Source: Amphiura filiformis
Taxonomy: Eukaryota > Echinodermata > Ophiuroidea > Amphilepidida > Amphiuridae
DNA length: 64,000 nt
Assembly: GCF_039555335.1 (NCBI RefSeq)
Contig: NC_092644.1
Span: forward strand, 52,479,365-52,543,364
Reading direction: 5' to 3'
The first letter of the stretch is position 1. Each line of letters begins with the position of its first letter. Shown piece after piece: positions 13,301 through 25,300 of the stretch. Under the pieces are notes generated by a model, which saw only the letters and a program-made list of their open reading frames with translations, was not told the DNA's origin and did not search any database. The position numbers and the translations under genes were made by a program.

Positions 13301-16300
13301 TGCACACATGCATTGACATTAGCCAGTGTGTATAGGGTGTTCACATAGTTGGGGTCTCTACCGATTGACAACAACGAGTAACGGTCTTCGTGGTCGCAGG
13401 ACCACGTGATGACAAAACATTTTAGGCTATAATTAATACGACTGAAGCATCAAAATTTGCCAAACAAAACTGGGCTACTTTTTGGTATTTCAGTTTTAAA
13501 ATTGGATGCATAGATTTTGAGTTATTGCCTTAATTACTTTTTGGGAGGTGCTTATGAATGTCAAATGTTTACACCTCACTGTTACTTTATTATAATGATT
13601 TCTTACAAACAAAATGGATAATATCAATAGAGACTTTCCTTTGTATGTTCAATATCATTGACTGTTTTTAATATATCATGAGATTGCAAAACAGAAAGAA
13701 AAATTCTTTAATACTTGCTTGATTTTGATTTTGAGATTGATTTTGAATAGTTAGACGAGCGTTCGATCACGACGTATGGGAATTTCGACCTCTCTTATGA
13801 TTCCAAACAGGATGGGCTAACGAACCCAACGATATTTTTTTCACATGACAAAACAGTGGCATGGTCGATGGGAATTAGATAAATTAAACATAATTAGGTT
13901 AGCCGTCGCAAATAATAAGGAGACAAGTAGAAAAAATGATCCCGCCTTGGAATCGAACTGGAACCTCAGTTTTACGAGGTTTTCAGTGGGTTCGATTTCC
14001 AGCCGGGACTACTTTTCTACTTGTGTCCCTTAATATTTGCGACGGCGAACCAGGTGAAAAATTATATTAATTGTTTCAAATGCCAAGATGCTTTACGTGA
14101 ACTACAGTAACATATACCAAAAGTTTTTTACATCCTTTGTCTTTAAACAGAACGATCGTTTTGATTTTATTATTCTCTCAATTGTTGAGTAAAATTGAAA
14201 TCCCTATCCTCGGATGGAAACATGGGAAGTGTAGCATTGCAGGAAAGATTCCGATCTTCAAGATGTTCTCGGTAACTATTGTATGCGAGTCAACACAATA
14301 TTCAATTTCACCCACATTCACATGCACCCTACCCCACCCCACTGCATGTACCAGACGTACGCACACGCACATTCTCTCACTCTCCCGCAATTTACAGGAT
14401 TAGTTTTTCGTAAGTTGACGCGGTATGTAAACGCGTGACGTCATAATGTATATGTTATGTGCCGTAATCAAATGTAGTGAACATTCACAGCACTAATACG
14501 GTACTTCAGTATGACAGGTAATTCTTACAAAAATAACGCTTAGGTTGTTGAGGTTGGAGCACATCAAGTCGTCATTTTGTTACAAGATTACGACTTGCCA
14601 AGTCAGTACTCAGGACCTAACATGTCCCTAATTTATACACTTTTCGTATGGAATCATTGGAAAATTGATTTCTTCTTTTTATCAGATTGTGTTTGGTGTA
14701 CTACTCACATGGATGATTGCTTTAATTTGCACTACAAGTGGAGTTTTCCCGGAAAATCCATCCACTTACGGTTACGCAGCGCGAACAGACCTTAAGTCGT
14801 ATGCTATAGAAGAAGCCTCGTGGTTTTACATACCTTATCCAGGTAAGCGCAGATTAAAGTAACTGATTATACAGAAATTATTATTAATGCTACGTCTGAT
14901 ATATTACCAATTTCTCTCGTTCGTGATGAGATTCATCAGGTTTGTAGATAATTATATTTTGGGGTCTCTTTCTTACAATACCCAAAATTGTCTTGACACT
15001 GACCTGACATATTTCTTCAGTATCCTTTCATCTTCTTTGCTGGTGGTAACAAACCTCCATTCCGTGGTGGCGTGTTCTTCAGGAGGGGGTCATGCACGTG
15101 ATCATGGTGATATGCCCTTCGTCTCTATTCATGACTTCAGGTTGAGATTCTCTGAGATTCCTCAAAGACGTGTTCGGCTTCGTGGCAGTAGCAATATTGT
15201 TCTTATTATACATCCGAATAGCTCTCTAGCTGCGCCTTCCACATATGAACTCACTACAAGTCCTTTGCTGAGGAGGATCTTTGGTGGTTTTGGAAGGTTG
15301 TCCCTGGTATTTTTAATAAAAAAATCTCAATAGTCCACTGTGGGTAGCCACACATCTTCAATGTCTTTCTGATGCTGTCTTCCTGTTTCTGCTTGACTTG
15401 CGTTTCTATGATGATCTTATCCAGCAATGTGCGTATTACTCTCAACTTTTGATATATAGGGGTAGGAGCTCAGATATTGGTCATTTGGTCTGTGTCGATA
15501 TCCTTGCGGTAAACCAGTAGCTTGACTGAGCCATCCTCATTTCTGACGATGACTGTGTCTACTATAAATACGGAATGCGGTCCTCTTCTTCATTCTCGTA
15601 GGTAAACTTTCTGTTGGATCGGTGTTGTTGAGGTGGCTTGTGAGGCTGTCAACTTGATGTTTTTGACTATTTCAAGGATATCAGCGACATACCTCTTCAA
15701 CATCCTTCCTTACACTCCATCGTGACTGTTACGATGACTTGCTCTTTTAAGAACACTACCCAGCAAACACAAAACTGTTTTTTAAACGTTTTAAACATGT
15801 TATATTTTGGGTTTTGGTTTAGATAAAACGTTTTAATAACATTAAATGTCTGGTTATATAAAGGTCATGGAAACGTTTTAAAATGTTTTGTATGAAAACA
15901 CACTACAACAATATTTTTAAAATGTGTTCAAAATGTTATTGTAAAATATTTTTTGCAAACATTTTTCGCCAAATATTTTGTCAACACTTAAATAACATTA
16001 TGTTAGAATATTTGCAGTAGATCAACAAATGTTTTTTAATGTTATGAAAACGTTTTATACCCTTTATATGTCCTTAATATAACCCGACATTTAAACATTA
16101 TCTGACAACCTTTTATAACATTTTGCGAATGAAGTCGAAAACGTTTTGCGTTTGCTGGGTAGCTATTATACAGGTTGGCTGTGATCGAAGACACCTGGCT
16201 GCCCATGCCACCAAACAATTCGTCGGCCGAATCACAAATTGACGTATTCGACTTTTTTGACATTTTCATGAAGAAAGTAGACAACCCTCTTCATAATTAT

Positions 16301-19300
16301 CAAATCCTAACTATTATAGATGCTGCTTCATTACTGAGATAATTAATCAATTATCCTAGTATTTGCTAAACGCCGTTGGATCGGTGTTGATGAGGTGGCT
16401 GTGAGGTTATCAACTGGATAGTGACGTATCTTGCCATTCGTAAAAATCGCCGTTTCACAGAGCGACGTATTTGCCGTCGTATTTGTATTTTTGCGTCAAA
16501 ATCGTGTTTTCGCCGTTTCACACGCTGAAGTATTTTGTCGCATTGAAATATAACGGTGTTATTTGCGTCTTACATTGTGTAATTTTTGCCGTTCAACATA
16601 TATTAACGTTTTTGTTGCTTTGATGACTACTCAAATAAAGTGAAGCACCTATGACTAAAATAGCATTTATATTAACTTGATGAATGTCTTCTTTAGACTG
16701 GAATGGTATTCGTTCAACTAGATGGTATATTTTAAGAGTACTGAAATAATAAATTTCTCAAAAACTGCAATGCCGTTTTTCTCGAAATACGTATTTTGCA
16801 AATAGATCTCTATAATGTGATACGGATGACGAATTGTTTGTATATCTTGTCCCTGAAGGAGATGTTGTGGTAAGAATAAAGGCAAGGAGTTCCATAATGT
16901 CATCAACCGAGGGCAGAGCTCATTGTTTGAGAGATTTTTTCTTTCTTTTAGCAGTCGCTTGATGACCTCGAACGATTTATCCACCGGCGTATTCGGGAAA
17001 TACAGCTTTCATAATATAGAAATCTCCTGAATATTCCAATAAAACCATACAATCAAATTCTTTTGTAAATGAACGGCTTCGTAGAAAAGCAAAATGCTGC
17101 TCCTGCAAAACCATGCAATATGCACTTATGATGGAGTTCACTTTCAGTCTGCCCACGCTTTCTTATGTTTTATATTGCTGAAGACATGTCTAATTTGTAG
17201 ACACTCTATTATGTTGTACGTATCCATTTTCCAATGTTGTTCTTTCCTGGAAGATTCACGTTTATTTACACTGTGTACTTTGTCATTGTTTCTTAATCAA
17301 CAGGACAATGGGGATTACCAGTTATAACTCTTGCTGGAGTACTTGGTATGTTTTCAGCTGTTATTGCTTCCGTCATTGAGTCATTAGGAGATTATTATGC
17401 TACCGCAAGGGATGGCGGGTGCACCCCTCCACCGCCTCACGCTGTAAACCGTGGAATAGGAGTCGAGGGCATCGGTTGTTTATTGGCTGGATTATGGGGT
17501 ACAGCTAATGGAACAACTACATTTTCCATGAATGCTGGTCTTGTTGGTCTCACAAGGGTGAGATTAACACATACCTTGTATCATAGGCCTATAGGTTGCA
17601 ATTAAACAACTTTATTTACATAAGTTTTCAACACTTCCGTTTAGGATCTACATTGAGAACGTACTTTTCATTCATAACCTCATTAATAAACGCGATGCGT
17701 GCGATCCAATCACATCGTGGCGGACACAAATCGAGGTCATTAATATCTCACAATTGACTGCAAACAAACTACGCGTGCGCTGGCGGCCGTATTTGGATTG
17801 CGCGCTACCATATTTGCACAGATTGTGATACGCACTTTTGTTATTGGTCGTCCTGTTTTAGCCTGATCGATTTTTGGAAAGGAAAGATGTAAAAATCATT
17901 AATTTTTACAAACTTTGAAGCAAGATTTTGTGTTATTTTGTAAAGTGAAGAGATCAAAATGACGGTTATGAATGAGGAATATCGGATATTCCTCGGTTCC
18001 AAAGGCAAAATGTTTAAATTTTTCACAATGCCCTCCAAATAATCGATGCGCAGTTATTAACCTCTAAATAAATCATTCATGTGGCAGCTGAGATGTTGAT
18101 GCATCAACTTTCAGTACGCGTGCATTATTTTGTACAATTTCACTCCCAACAGTTGATACGCATTTATTAACCTATACATGTATATTGTTGTTGAAATGGC
18201 AGGTCGCGACTATACATAACCGGTTTTCTTTACATTTTCTCTGTAGGTTGGAAGCCGAGTGGTCGTACAAATGTGTGCATTAATAATTATAGTCGTGGGC
18301 ATGCTCGGAAAGGTCACTGCGCTTTTTTCTAGTATTCCAGTTCCGATTGTTGGAGGAATGCTTTGTATCTTATTTGGTAAGAAAACATCAAATATGTAAT
18401 GTATATACCTAAATTTATTTGTAAATAATGAGTTTGTGAATTTGCAATCAAAATCAGATAATTTGCAAACTATGCGAAAGACTTATTTTGCAGGGGTAGA
18501 GGTAGAGAAAAGCTGAATTCGGACAGTGGCAAAGTCCAAGTGGGGGAGCAAATATCAATATGGCCCCTTGTCGCCGCCATTGGACCCGTTCAATCCATCT
18601 GTGTTTGTTGGGACCATCTTCGCGAAAGAAACATCATAATGTAAACTACATGTATCTTGCTATTGACTTCTTCTTACTTGACACACTATCCAATAAGGCA
18701 GCTAAACTTGATTGAATGTGCAGTGGTGTTGTTGGTTACAAAATATTTGAAGTTGGACTATATAGACGATTCTTCTAATGCAATGCTTCAGTTGTATACT
18801 GGGTAAAGTGAACGCGGTATGTAAACGCGTGAAGTCATATCAAATGTCATATGCAGTATCAAATGCAGTGAACTTTGACAGCACAATGTATACGGTACAT
18901 ATGATATGCAATTCTTACTAAAATAACGCTTTGAATCAGTATAAAGTCGTCATTTCACTGTCATTTTGTTACAAGACTACGACTTACGACAAGTTCGATG
19001 ATTATAAAATACGAAACAGAGGTCAGAAAGTATCACAGGTTTTTTTTATCACCTTTGATCTGGGTTTCGTATTTCGTGAAAATGCGTCGAATTTTACATA
19101 TAGCAGCGGATGTTGATCTTTTTTCTTGTGAAGTTTGGCTCAGATAAAACTTGAGAGCTTTTCAATTTTTCCCAAGTTGCAAAGCTCAGAATCGCATAAT
19201 TAATTAGTAATTAAATTAATCAATTTGTCGCATATTGGACGTGTTTATCATCTGTCAGTATTTGACCATTGCCATATCCCTGAGTGACGGATGTCCGCCA

Positions 19301-22300
19301 TGTTGATGGATGTTGCGAAATCAGGACGTAAAATTACTACCTCCTAAACTTATTTTCTGGCTGAGCTCGATATCCGTTATTGTACACTCGAAGTATTGTA
19401 TCAATCATAATAATAATATAATAATAATGCATTTATAATGCGCCATCTATCTAGACAACCTATTCCGAGGCGCAAACATTGAACAATTAAAAATTAACAC
19501 ACAATTATAAAAACAGTCACATATAGAAGTCAATTGTCATAAGCAATCTTAAACAGATGAGTTTTTAAAGTCTTTTTGAAAATATCAAGTGAATCACATA
19601 TACGCAGATTTAAAGGAAGCAAGTTCCAAAGTGCAGGTGCACAAGCATAGAAGGCCCGGTCGCCAAATGATGAAGAAGTCCATGGAACTGAAAGAAGACA
19701 TTTATCCGATGATCTAAGGTTTCGTGATGGAATATAAAAATTGATAAGTTCACTGATATAACAAGGTGCCATGTCATGGAGCGCTTTCCAGGTGAGAAGA
19801 AGGAGTTTGAAATGAATGCGATACCGTATTGGTAACCAATGCAGACGTTGTAAGACGGGTGAAATATGGTCAAATTTCCTAGTCCTTGTGAGCATGCGTG
19901 CAGCAGCATTTTGAGCCTGTTGAAGTTTATTGAGTTGTCGTTCAGTGATTCCATATAATAAAGCATTTCCATTGTCATTGATGTGACCAAAGCGTGGACA
20001 AGTGTTGCAGCAGTATCATAATCGAGCACTTTGCGAATTTCATTAATGTTTCTAATCTGAAAATAAGTTGATTTGCACACATTTTTGATGTGGTCGTCCA
20101 TTGAGAGAATGTTGTCAAATATAATTCCTAGATTGCGAGTATTAGTAGAAGCTTGAATGTTGGCAGAATCAATTTGAAGAGAGTTGGAGCGAAGTTTTGA
20201 TTGATTATATTTGGAGGTGATAATAAGAAGTTCAGTTTGTCATCATTTAATTTCAATTTATTTACAGTCATCCATGATTTAATGTCCTTGATACATAATT
20301 CAATTTGCGAACGTGAAGAAAGTTCATCTGATGCACTATCTAAATCAAAAGATAAATAAAGCTGTGTATCGTCGGCGTACATGTGAACTTGTAATCCATG
20401 CTTGCGGGCGATGTTCGCTATTGGAGACGAGTAAATGGTGAAGAATTGAGGTCCTAATACAGATCCTGGGGGGGCACCGAAAAGGAGTGGAATGAATGAT
20501 GACAAACAACCATTGATGTTGACAGCCTGCAATCTGTCGGTCAAATAAGAACGGGTCCATTCAAGTGCACTACCTCTAATACCAAAAGAGGAGAGACGCG
20601 ACAGAAGGACACCATGGTCTATGATGTCGAAGGCAGCAGATAGATCAAGTAATACCAAAAATACACCACGTTTTTTATCCAAATTACATAATATGTCATT
20701 TTGAACACGAAGTAATGCTGTTTCAGTTCCATGATGTTTTCTATACGCTGATTGGAAGCGCTCATATAGGTTGTTCACAGTAAGATGATCAGCTATACGA
20801 GATGAAACAACTTTTTGACTATATAGACGATTCTTCTAATGCAATGCTTCAGTTGTATACTGGGTAAAGTGAACTTCATCGACTCTAGATACTACACTCT
20901 TGGAAATATTTTACTCAACTTGAGTAAAAAGGTCACAACTCAACAAAATGAGTAAAAATTACTTAAATTGAAGAAATAATACCCAACATTGAACTCATAT
21001 TGATAAATAGTACCCAACATTAAGGTTACTATTTATTGATATTGGCTCAATGTTGGGTACAATTTACTCAATTTGAGTAATTTGTTATTCAGTTAGATGA
21101 GTTGTGACCTTTTTACTCATGAATATAGAATGACTTGTACGATTTAGGCTGAGTTGAGTGATCGCTTATTGGTTGAACTCCCATGGTCAAGTGGTTAAGC
21201 GCTGGTCCTAGGTTCAATTCCTGGGCGAGATCACTTTTTCCTATTTCCTCCTTTAATAATGGCTCCATAGTAAAACTGATAGAAGAATCACTATGGTGTC
21301 CTTAAATAACATTTCTAACCTTCTACTAGCATGTAACCGCCAGCGTTTTATCGTAAAGGGAACTTTGGCAGCTTTTCAGGTTACTTTTTGGTTCACCTCA
21401 CAGAATTCTAATATACACAAGAACTGGTCATCCCTATACCGATGCGTGGCCGCAAACGTAACCGTCCCGGCTGAAAAATAAATCAAAAAAGGTACGGCAA
21501 GAATTTTTCGCATCACGTACGTCGAAGTTCACTTTTCAATGTGCAAACTGTAGTTAGGATAATGAAAACGACTGGTAAGCAAGTCTACTGAATGACCTCA
21601 AAATCTGAAGAGAAAAAAATGGCGGACCTTCGCCCACCTTCGCCGGACCCTTTCCAGAACTAATACAGCATATTTAGCCATTGTCAACATGGGGTCATCG
21701 CCAAGAATATTTTCCTTAAATAAAAAACTAACACCTCCGCTATATGGTATTTCACGATATAACATTAATGGAAAGAAAAGTGCAAATGTTTTTCGTGTTT
21801 CGAATCTGACGAGTGACACGCTCTAATGACGTCATGATGTAAACAAGGTAATCGTCATTAATAATTAATTAGGTAAACCCATATATGGAGGTATCCAAAA
21901 ATATGCTAATTAGAAGTTCAACGAATCAGAATGCGATCCTGGTATCCTATTCTATGCAAATTGAAGGAGGTTACGTGAACACATACACTAATTCTCATCT
22001 AGCTTTACTATATAAATCTATTGAAGCACTATTCTTTCTTTCCAAAGAAAGTATATTTCTGATAGATTTATATAGAGTTGAACTTGTAAAAGGCGGCCTG
22101 AATAAAGTTATCCCTGCCAAATTACCGTGCACGCGAAAACTACCCATTTGCGCTAACTCTGCTATGTATCGTTTATTGATTTTAGGTACGGTATTGGCTG
22201 TGGGACTATCTAATCTTCAATATGTAGATTTGAATTCGCCTCGTAACCTGCTTATTATCGGTTTCTCATTGATTATGGGTTTGCTTATCCCATATTGGGC

Positions 22301-25300
22301 TGGAAATAATCGAGAATTGATTCAAACAGGTAAGCACTAAGTAATCACCAAGACTGCATCTGTCATCCCTATTCACAAGATAGATTCGAAGACTAATCCA
22401 TCTATGTACCGCCCCATCCCTTTGCTCTGCATCATCAGCAAGGTCATGGAAGCTGTTATACAGAACCAACTTCAGAAATACCTCCTTGGAAACCAACTGA
22501 TATCGGATGGGCAGTTTGGATTTGGGCTGCGTCGCGGCACGGCTGGTGTCCTTGCAGTACTGACCCAGGGGTGGTTCGGCTCCCTGGACAGAGGCAACGG
22601 GGTGCGCCTGATTGCACTGGACATTAGGGGAGCATTTGACGAGGTCTGGCATGGTGGTCCTGGCTCGCTTTGGTCCTTCCCTGGATTGGGAACTGCCTGA
22701 CGGGTCGTGCCATCAAGGTTGTCTTATCTGGCCAGTCATCAAGTGCTTTCTTCGTCGGTGCGTTGGTTCCCCAGGGGTCAGTATTGGGCCCACCCATTTT
22801 TGTTCTCTGTCTTCATTGGTGACTTGGGTGGTGAGTTTGGGGACCGGCTCTACCTCTGTTCAGGTGGTTCGACCTTGTTCTGTGAGATTGCGTCTAGAGA
22901 CAGCCCGGAGCTGTTTCTGCTGGCCTGGACAGAGGCCTGGAGGGATTGAGGAACTGGGAGGACGGATGGGGGTGACCTTCGGGCCATATCGGGGTGTAAG
23001 GCAGTGACGATATCAAGAGGGGGTACGGCCGGGCTGGATCTTGTGTTTGGTGCCGCCGGTGCGTGTGAGGGGCTGGAGGTCCTAGGGTGGACGGGGCACA
23101 TTTCTAGCGTCTCTCCGTTTGCGGGGCTCTGGTTCGCTGTGTGATGGAGTGCGCCTCGCTGTCTTGGGTGAATGCCGGCGCCGCCACTCTGAGATTGTTG
23201 GACTCTATCCGGAGGGAGGGGCCTTCGGGTCGTGGGTGAAAGGAAGCGGGCACGGTGCTGGGCATCACATCTCTCCATCAGAGACGTCAGGTGGCTGCAG
23301 CGGCGGTCCTCGGCGTGATGCACGCCGGCTTGTGCCCGCCAGGTCTGGTTGCGCTGCTGCCACAGCAATTTGTAGTCGGGGGTTGGGGGGGGGGGGGCTA
23401 CCCGCCCGGCTTGTCCGTGCCTTGCTGTGCTCTCGCACTGCCCGTTTCCGGAGCCATGTCTGCTGGCGGGGCCTTCATCCACGGTTGAAATGGTCGGAGA
23501 CGTGTCTGGCAGCGGCGCACCGTCCTTTGGGTCTGGTTCTTTTGTTTTACCCCTTCACTCTTATTATTCCTAAGCTGCTGCCACTGATTGGCCCACGTGG
23601 TTGTCTTTTATAGTGCCTAGGTGCCTATATAAGCTCTTGACCTATGTCACTCTTCATGGGATATTATTCACTCTTGCATTTTATGAAAAAAATAAGTAAA
23701 TTCTCACATTTGATGCAGAAGCATTTTGAATAATCAATGACAACAACAACAACAACAACAAGAACAAGAACAACAACAACAACAATAATAACAATAATAA
23801 ATTTTAATATCACAATCGATTAGAGTATTGCCACCATCTGTGATCAGATTTAACTGACAACCACGTCGTTTTATCATTTCGTGTGTTTTTTTCTGATATC
23901 TAATGTTTTTGATTTTTTTAATTTGCCGTTACCAATTCTACTACATGCTTAGATTTATATTCCTGTTACAATAGTCCGAACTGCTTTCACTACATATGCA
24001 ATAACGTACGATAGCTCATCCGTTTTAATTATGAGATGTGTTGGTGCTATCACTAGGATCCACAACCCCAATACATTTCCACATACATTTTTTCGTGTTT
24101 TACCCAAATTGCATAATCTTCAATGTTTGTACCCATAGGAATCCTTGAATTAGATCAAGTCATTGTTGTTCTGCTCACTACTGGAATATTTATTGGTGGT
24201 GTTTTGGCATTCATCCTGGATAACATAATACCTGGTAAGGCACTTTTGTATTTTTAAATTCGGTGATGGATACATAAAAACTTACTTTATTCTTAAATTC
24301 TCCCGTAGTATACTCAAATGCCTTAGGCAAATTTTGGGACTATCCTGTGCGCTTATATTTGTGAACAATGGGAATGAAAGTTGCGCTGAAATTGCTCTAC
24401 TGCTGACATGTCAAATCTCCCTTCGATAACGCTAAATTATACGGAACTGTTTGGTTAAACATCCTAGCCAACTGTCATACAACAGATACGCACGACGGTC
24501 CATTAAAATGGGTTTGCACGCTACATGCCCGGGGTAAGGGTTTAAATAAGAATTAGGGTTATCAGGATTAGGGTATAGGATTGGGGTTAGTGTTAGGATT
24601 AGAGTTTAAAAAAAAAGCGCAGTGATTTATAGTGCGCTACGCACAGGCACAACGCCTAGACGTTGATCCACAAGCCTCAGCACACTTTACAGGTTGTCGC
24701 TGACCACTACGGCCCACATCATTCCACAAACCATTAAACAACAAATCAGGGACTTTGCTGCTTCAAGAGCGCACACCCTAGACATTCCACAAATAACCAT
24801 CGCAACCAGGATCAGCTCCCCGAGTTTCGTACGGGTTACAACGAGACAAATTAGCAGTGAGTTCCTTGTCCAGGGGAATTTCAAGCTAACTCAATTTTCT
24901 TTCCACGTGAGCGTACTAGGCACCGCCAGGGTTCGAACCCACAACCTCTCGCACCACAGTCGAACTCCTTATCGATTGAGCTAACTTGACTGCTTACGCC
25001 TCATTAGTAGGGGTTTGTAACTCTTAAAACAGCAAGAGCAATCCTGTCCCACCCTCTATTTTGCTATTGTTACTTTACCCTGAAATTTGGTCGTATTTTA
25101 TTGTTCCCATCGATCACATAAAGTAAGATATAACCCATAAACCTGTAGGGTTATTATACATATATTATCTACGATATAAGCATATATTCCGCCACGCAGG
25201 CTGGTATGACGATTTTGATCCACCACCTTGGCTAATTTCGAGAGAGGCTTTAAGGGACCTGGTTTATAAGCTGATTTCGGCAAGAAGCTATATACTGCCG

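Larger units (their letters stand above)
10860..13410. repeat. decayed tandem array, unit about 130-160 bases
   Basis: Units repeat the order: 'gtcacttccggtc', 'gagacgaaataccttcaaaatgc', 'ttctgccacaaacaacatag', 'gtgacgccaattgcacaca', 'ttgacattagccagtgt', 'tatagggtgttcacag', 'ttggggtcaaaggtcatta'. I count about a dozen partial units (for example near 10880, 11960, 12110, 12240, 12390, 12545, 12675, 12960, 13090, 13220, 13340). A short palindromic block (GTGGTCGCAGGACCAC) closes some units at 11073, 12720 and 13390. SLC23 exon 4 and a triplet-rich stretch lie inside the array. Confidence 0.75.
14843..17303 (+). other. SLC23A: SLC23 intron 6
   Basis: Holds a Penelope-like fragment (15150-15720) and a 407-base MITE (15756-16162). 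Positions 16163-17303 are AT-rich with 'cgccgtttcaca' repeated at 16447 and 16512; nothing further was recognised. Confidence 0.6.
18377..22185 (+). other. SLC23A: SLC23 intron 8
   Basis: Contains a dispersed repeat (18803-18985), a CR1-like LINE (19400-20817) bounded by 59-base direct repeats, a foldback (20921-21120) and a tRNA-like fragment (21178-21235). Positions 21240-22185 show nothing beyond 'attcttagaa'-type AT-rich sequence and a short inverted word at 22010-22070. Confidence 0.6.
22330..24138 (+). other. SLC23A: SLC23 intron 9
   Basis: Filled by a LINE fragment beginning about 10 bases past the donor (22340-23640), an AAC-rich microsatellite (23739-23800) and 340 bases of AT-rich sequence with nothing recognised. 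Confidence 0.65.

Noticed and set aside
14887..15333. 148-codon plus-strand ORF
   Set aside because: Overlaps the opposite-strand Penelope-like fragment and shows no family resemblance; a shadow frame.
21178..21235. Possible tRNA gene
   Set aside because: Box A and box B are too close and the anticodon arm is missing; kept only as a tRNA-derived fragment.
22850..23482. 210-codon Pro/Arg-rich minus-strand ORF
   Set aside because: Antisense of the GC-rich LINE fragment; long only because GC-rich DNA has few stops.
24550..24606. Interstitial telomere array
   Set aside because: Only a few degenerate TTAGG words, too short and irregular.
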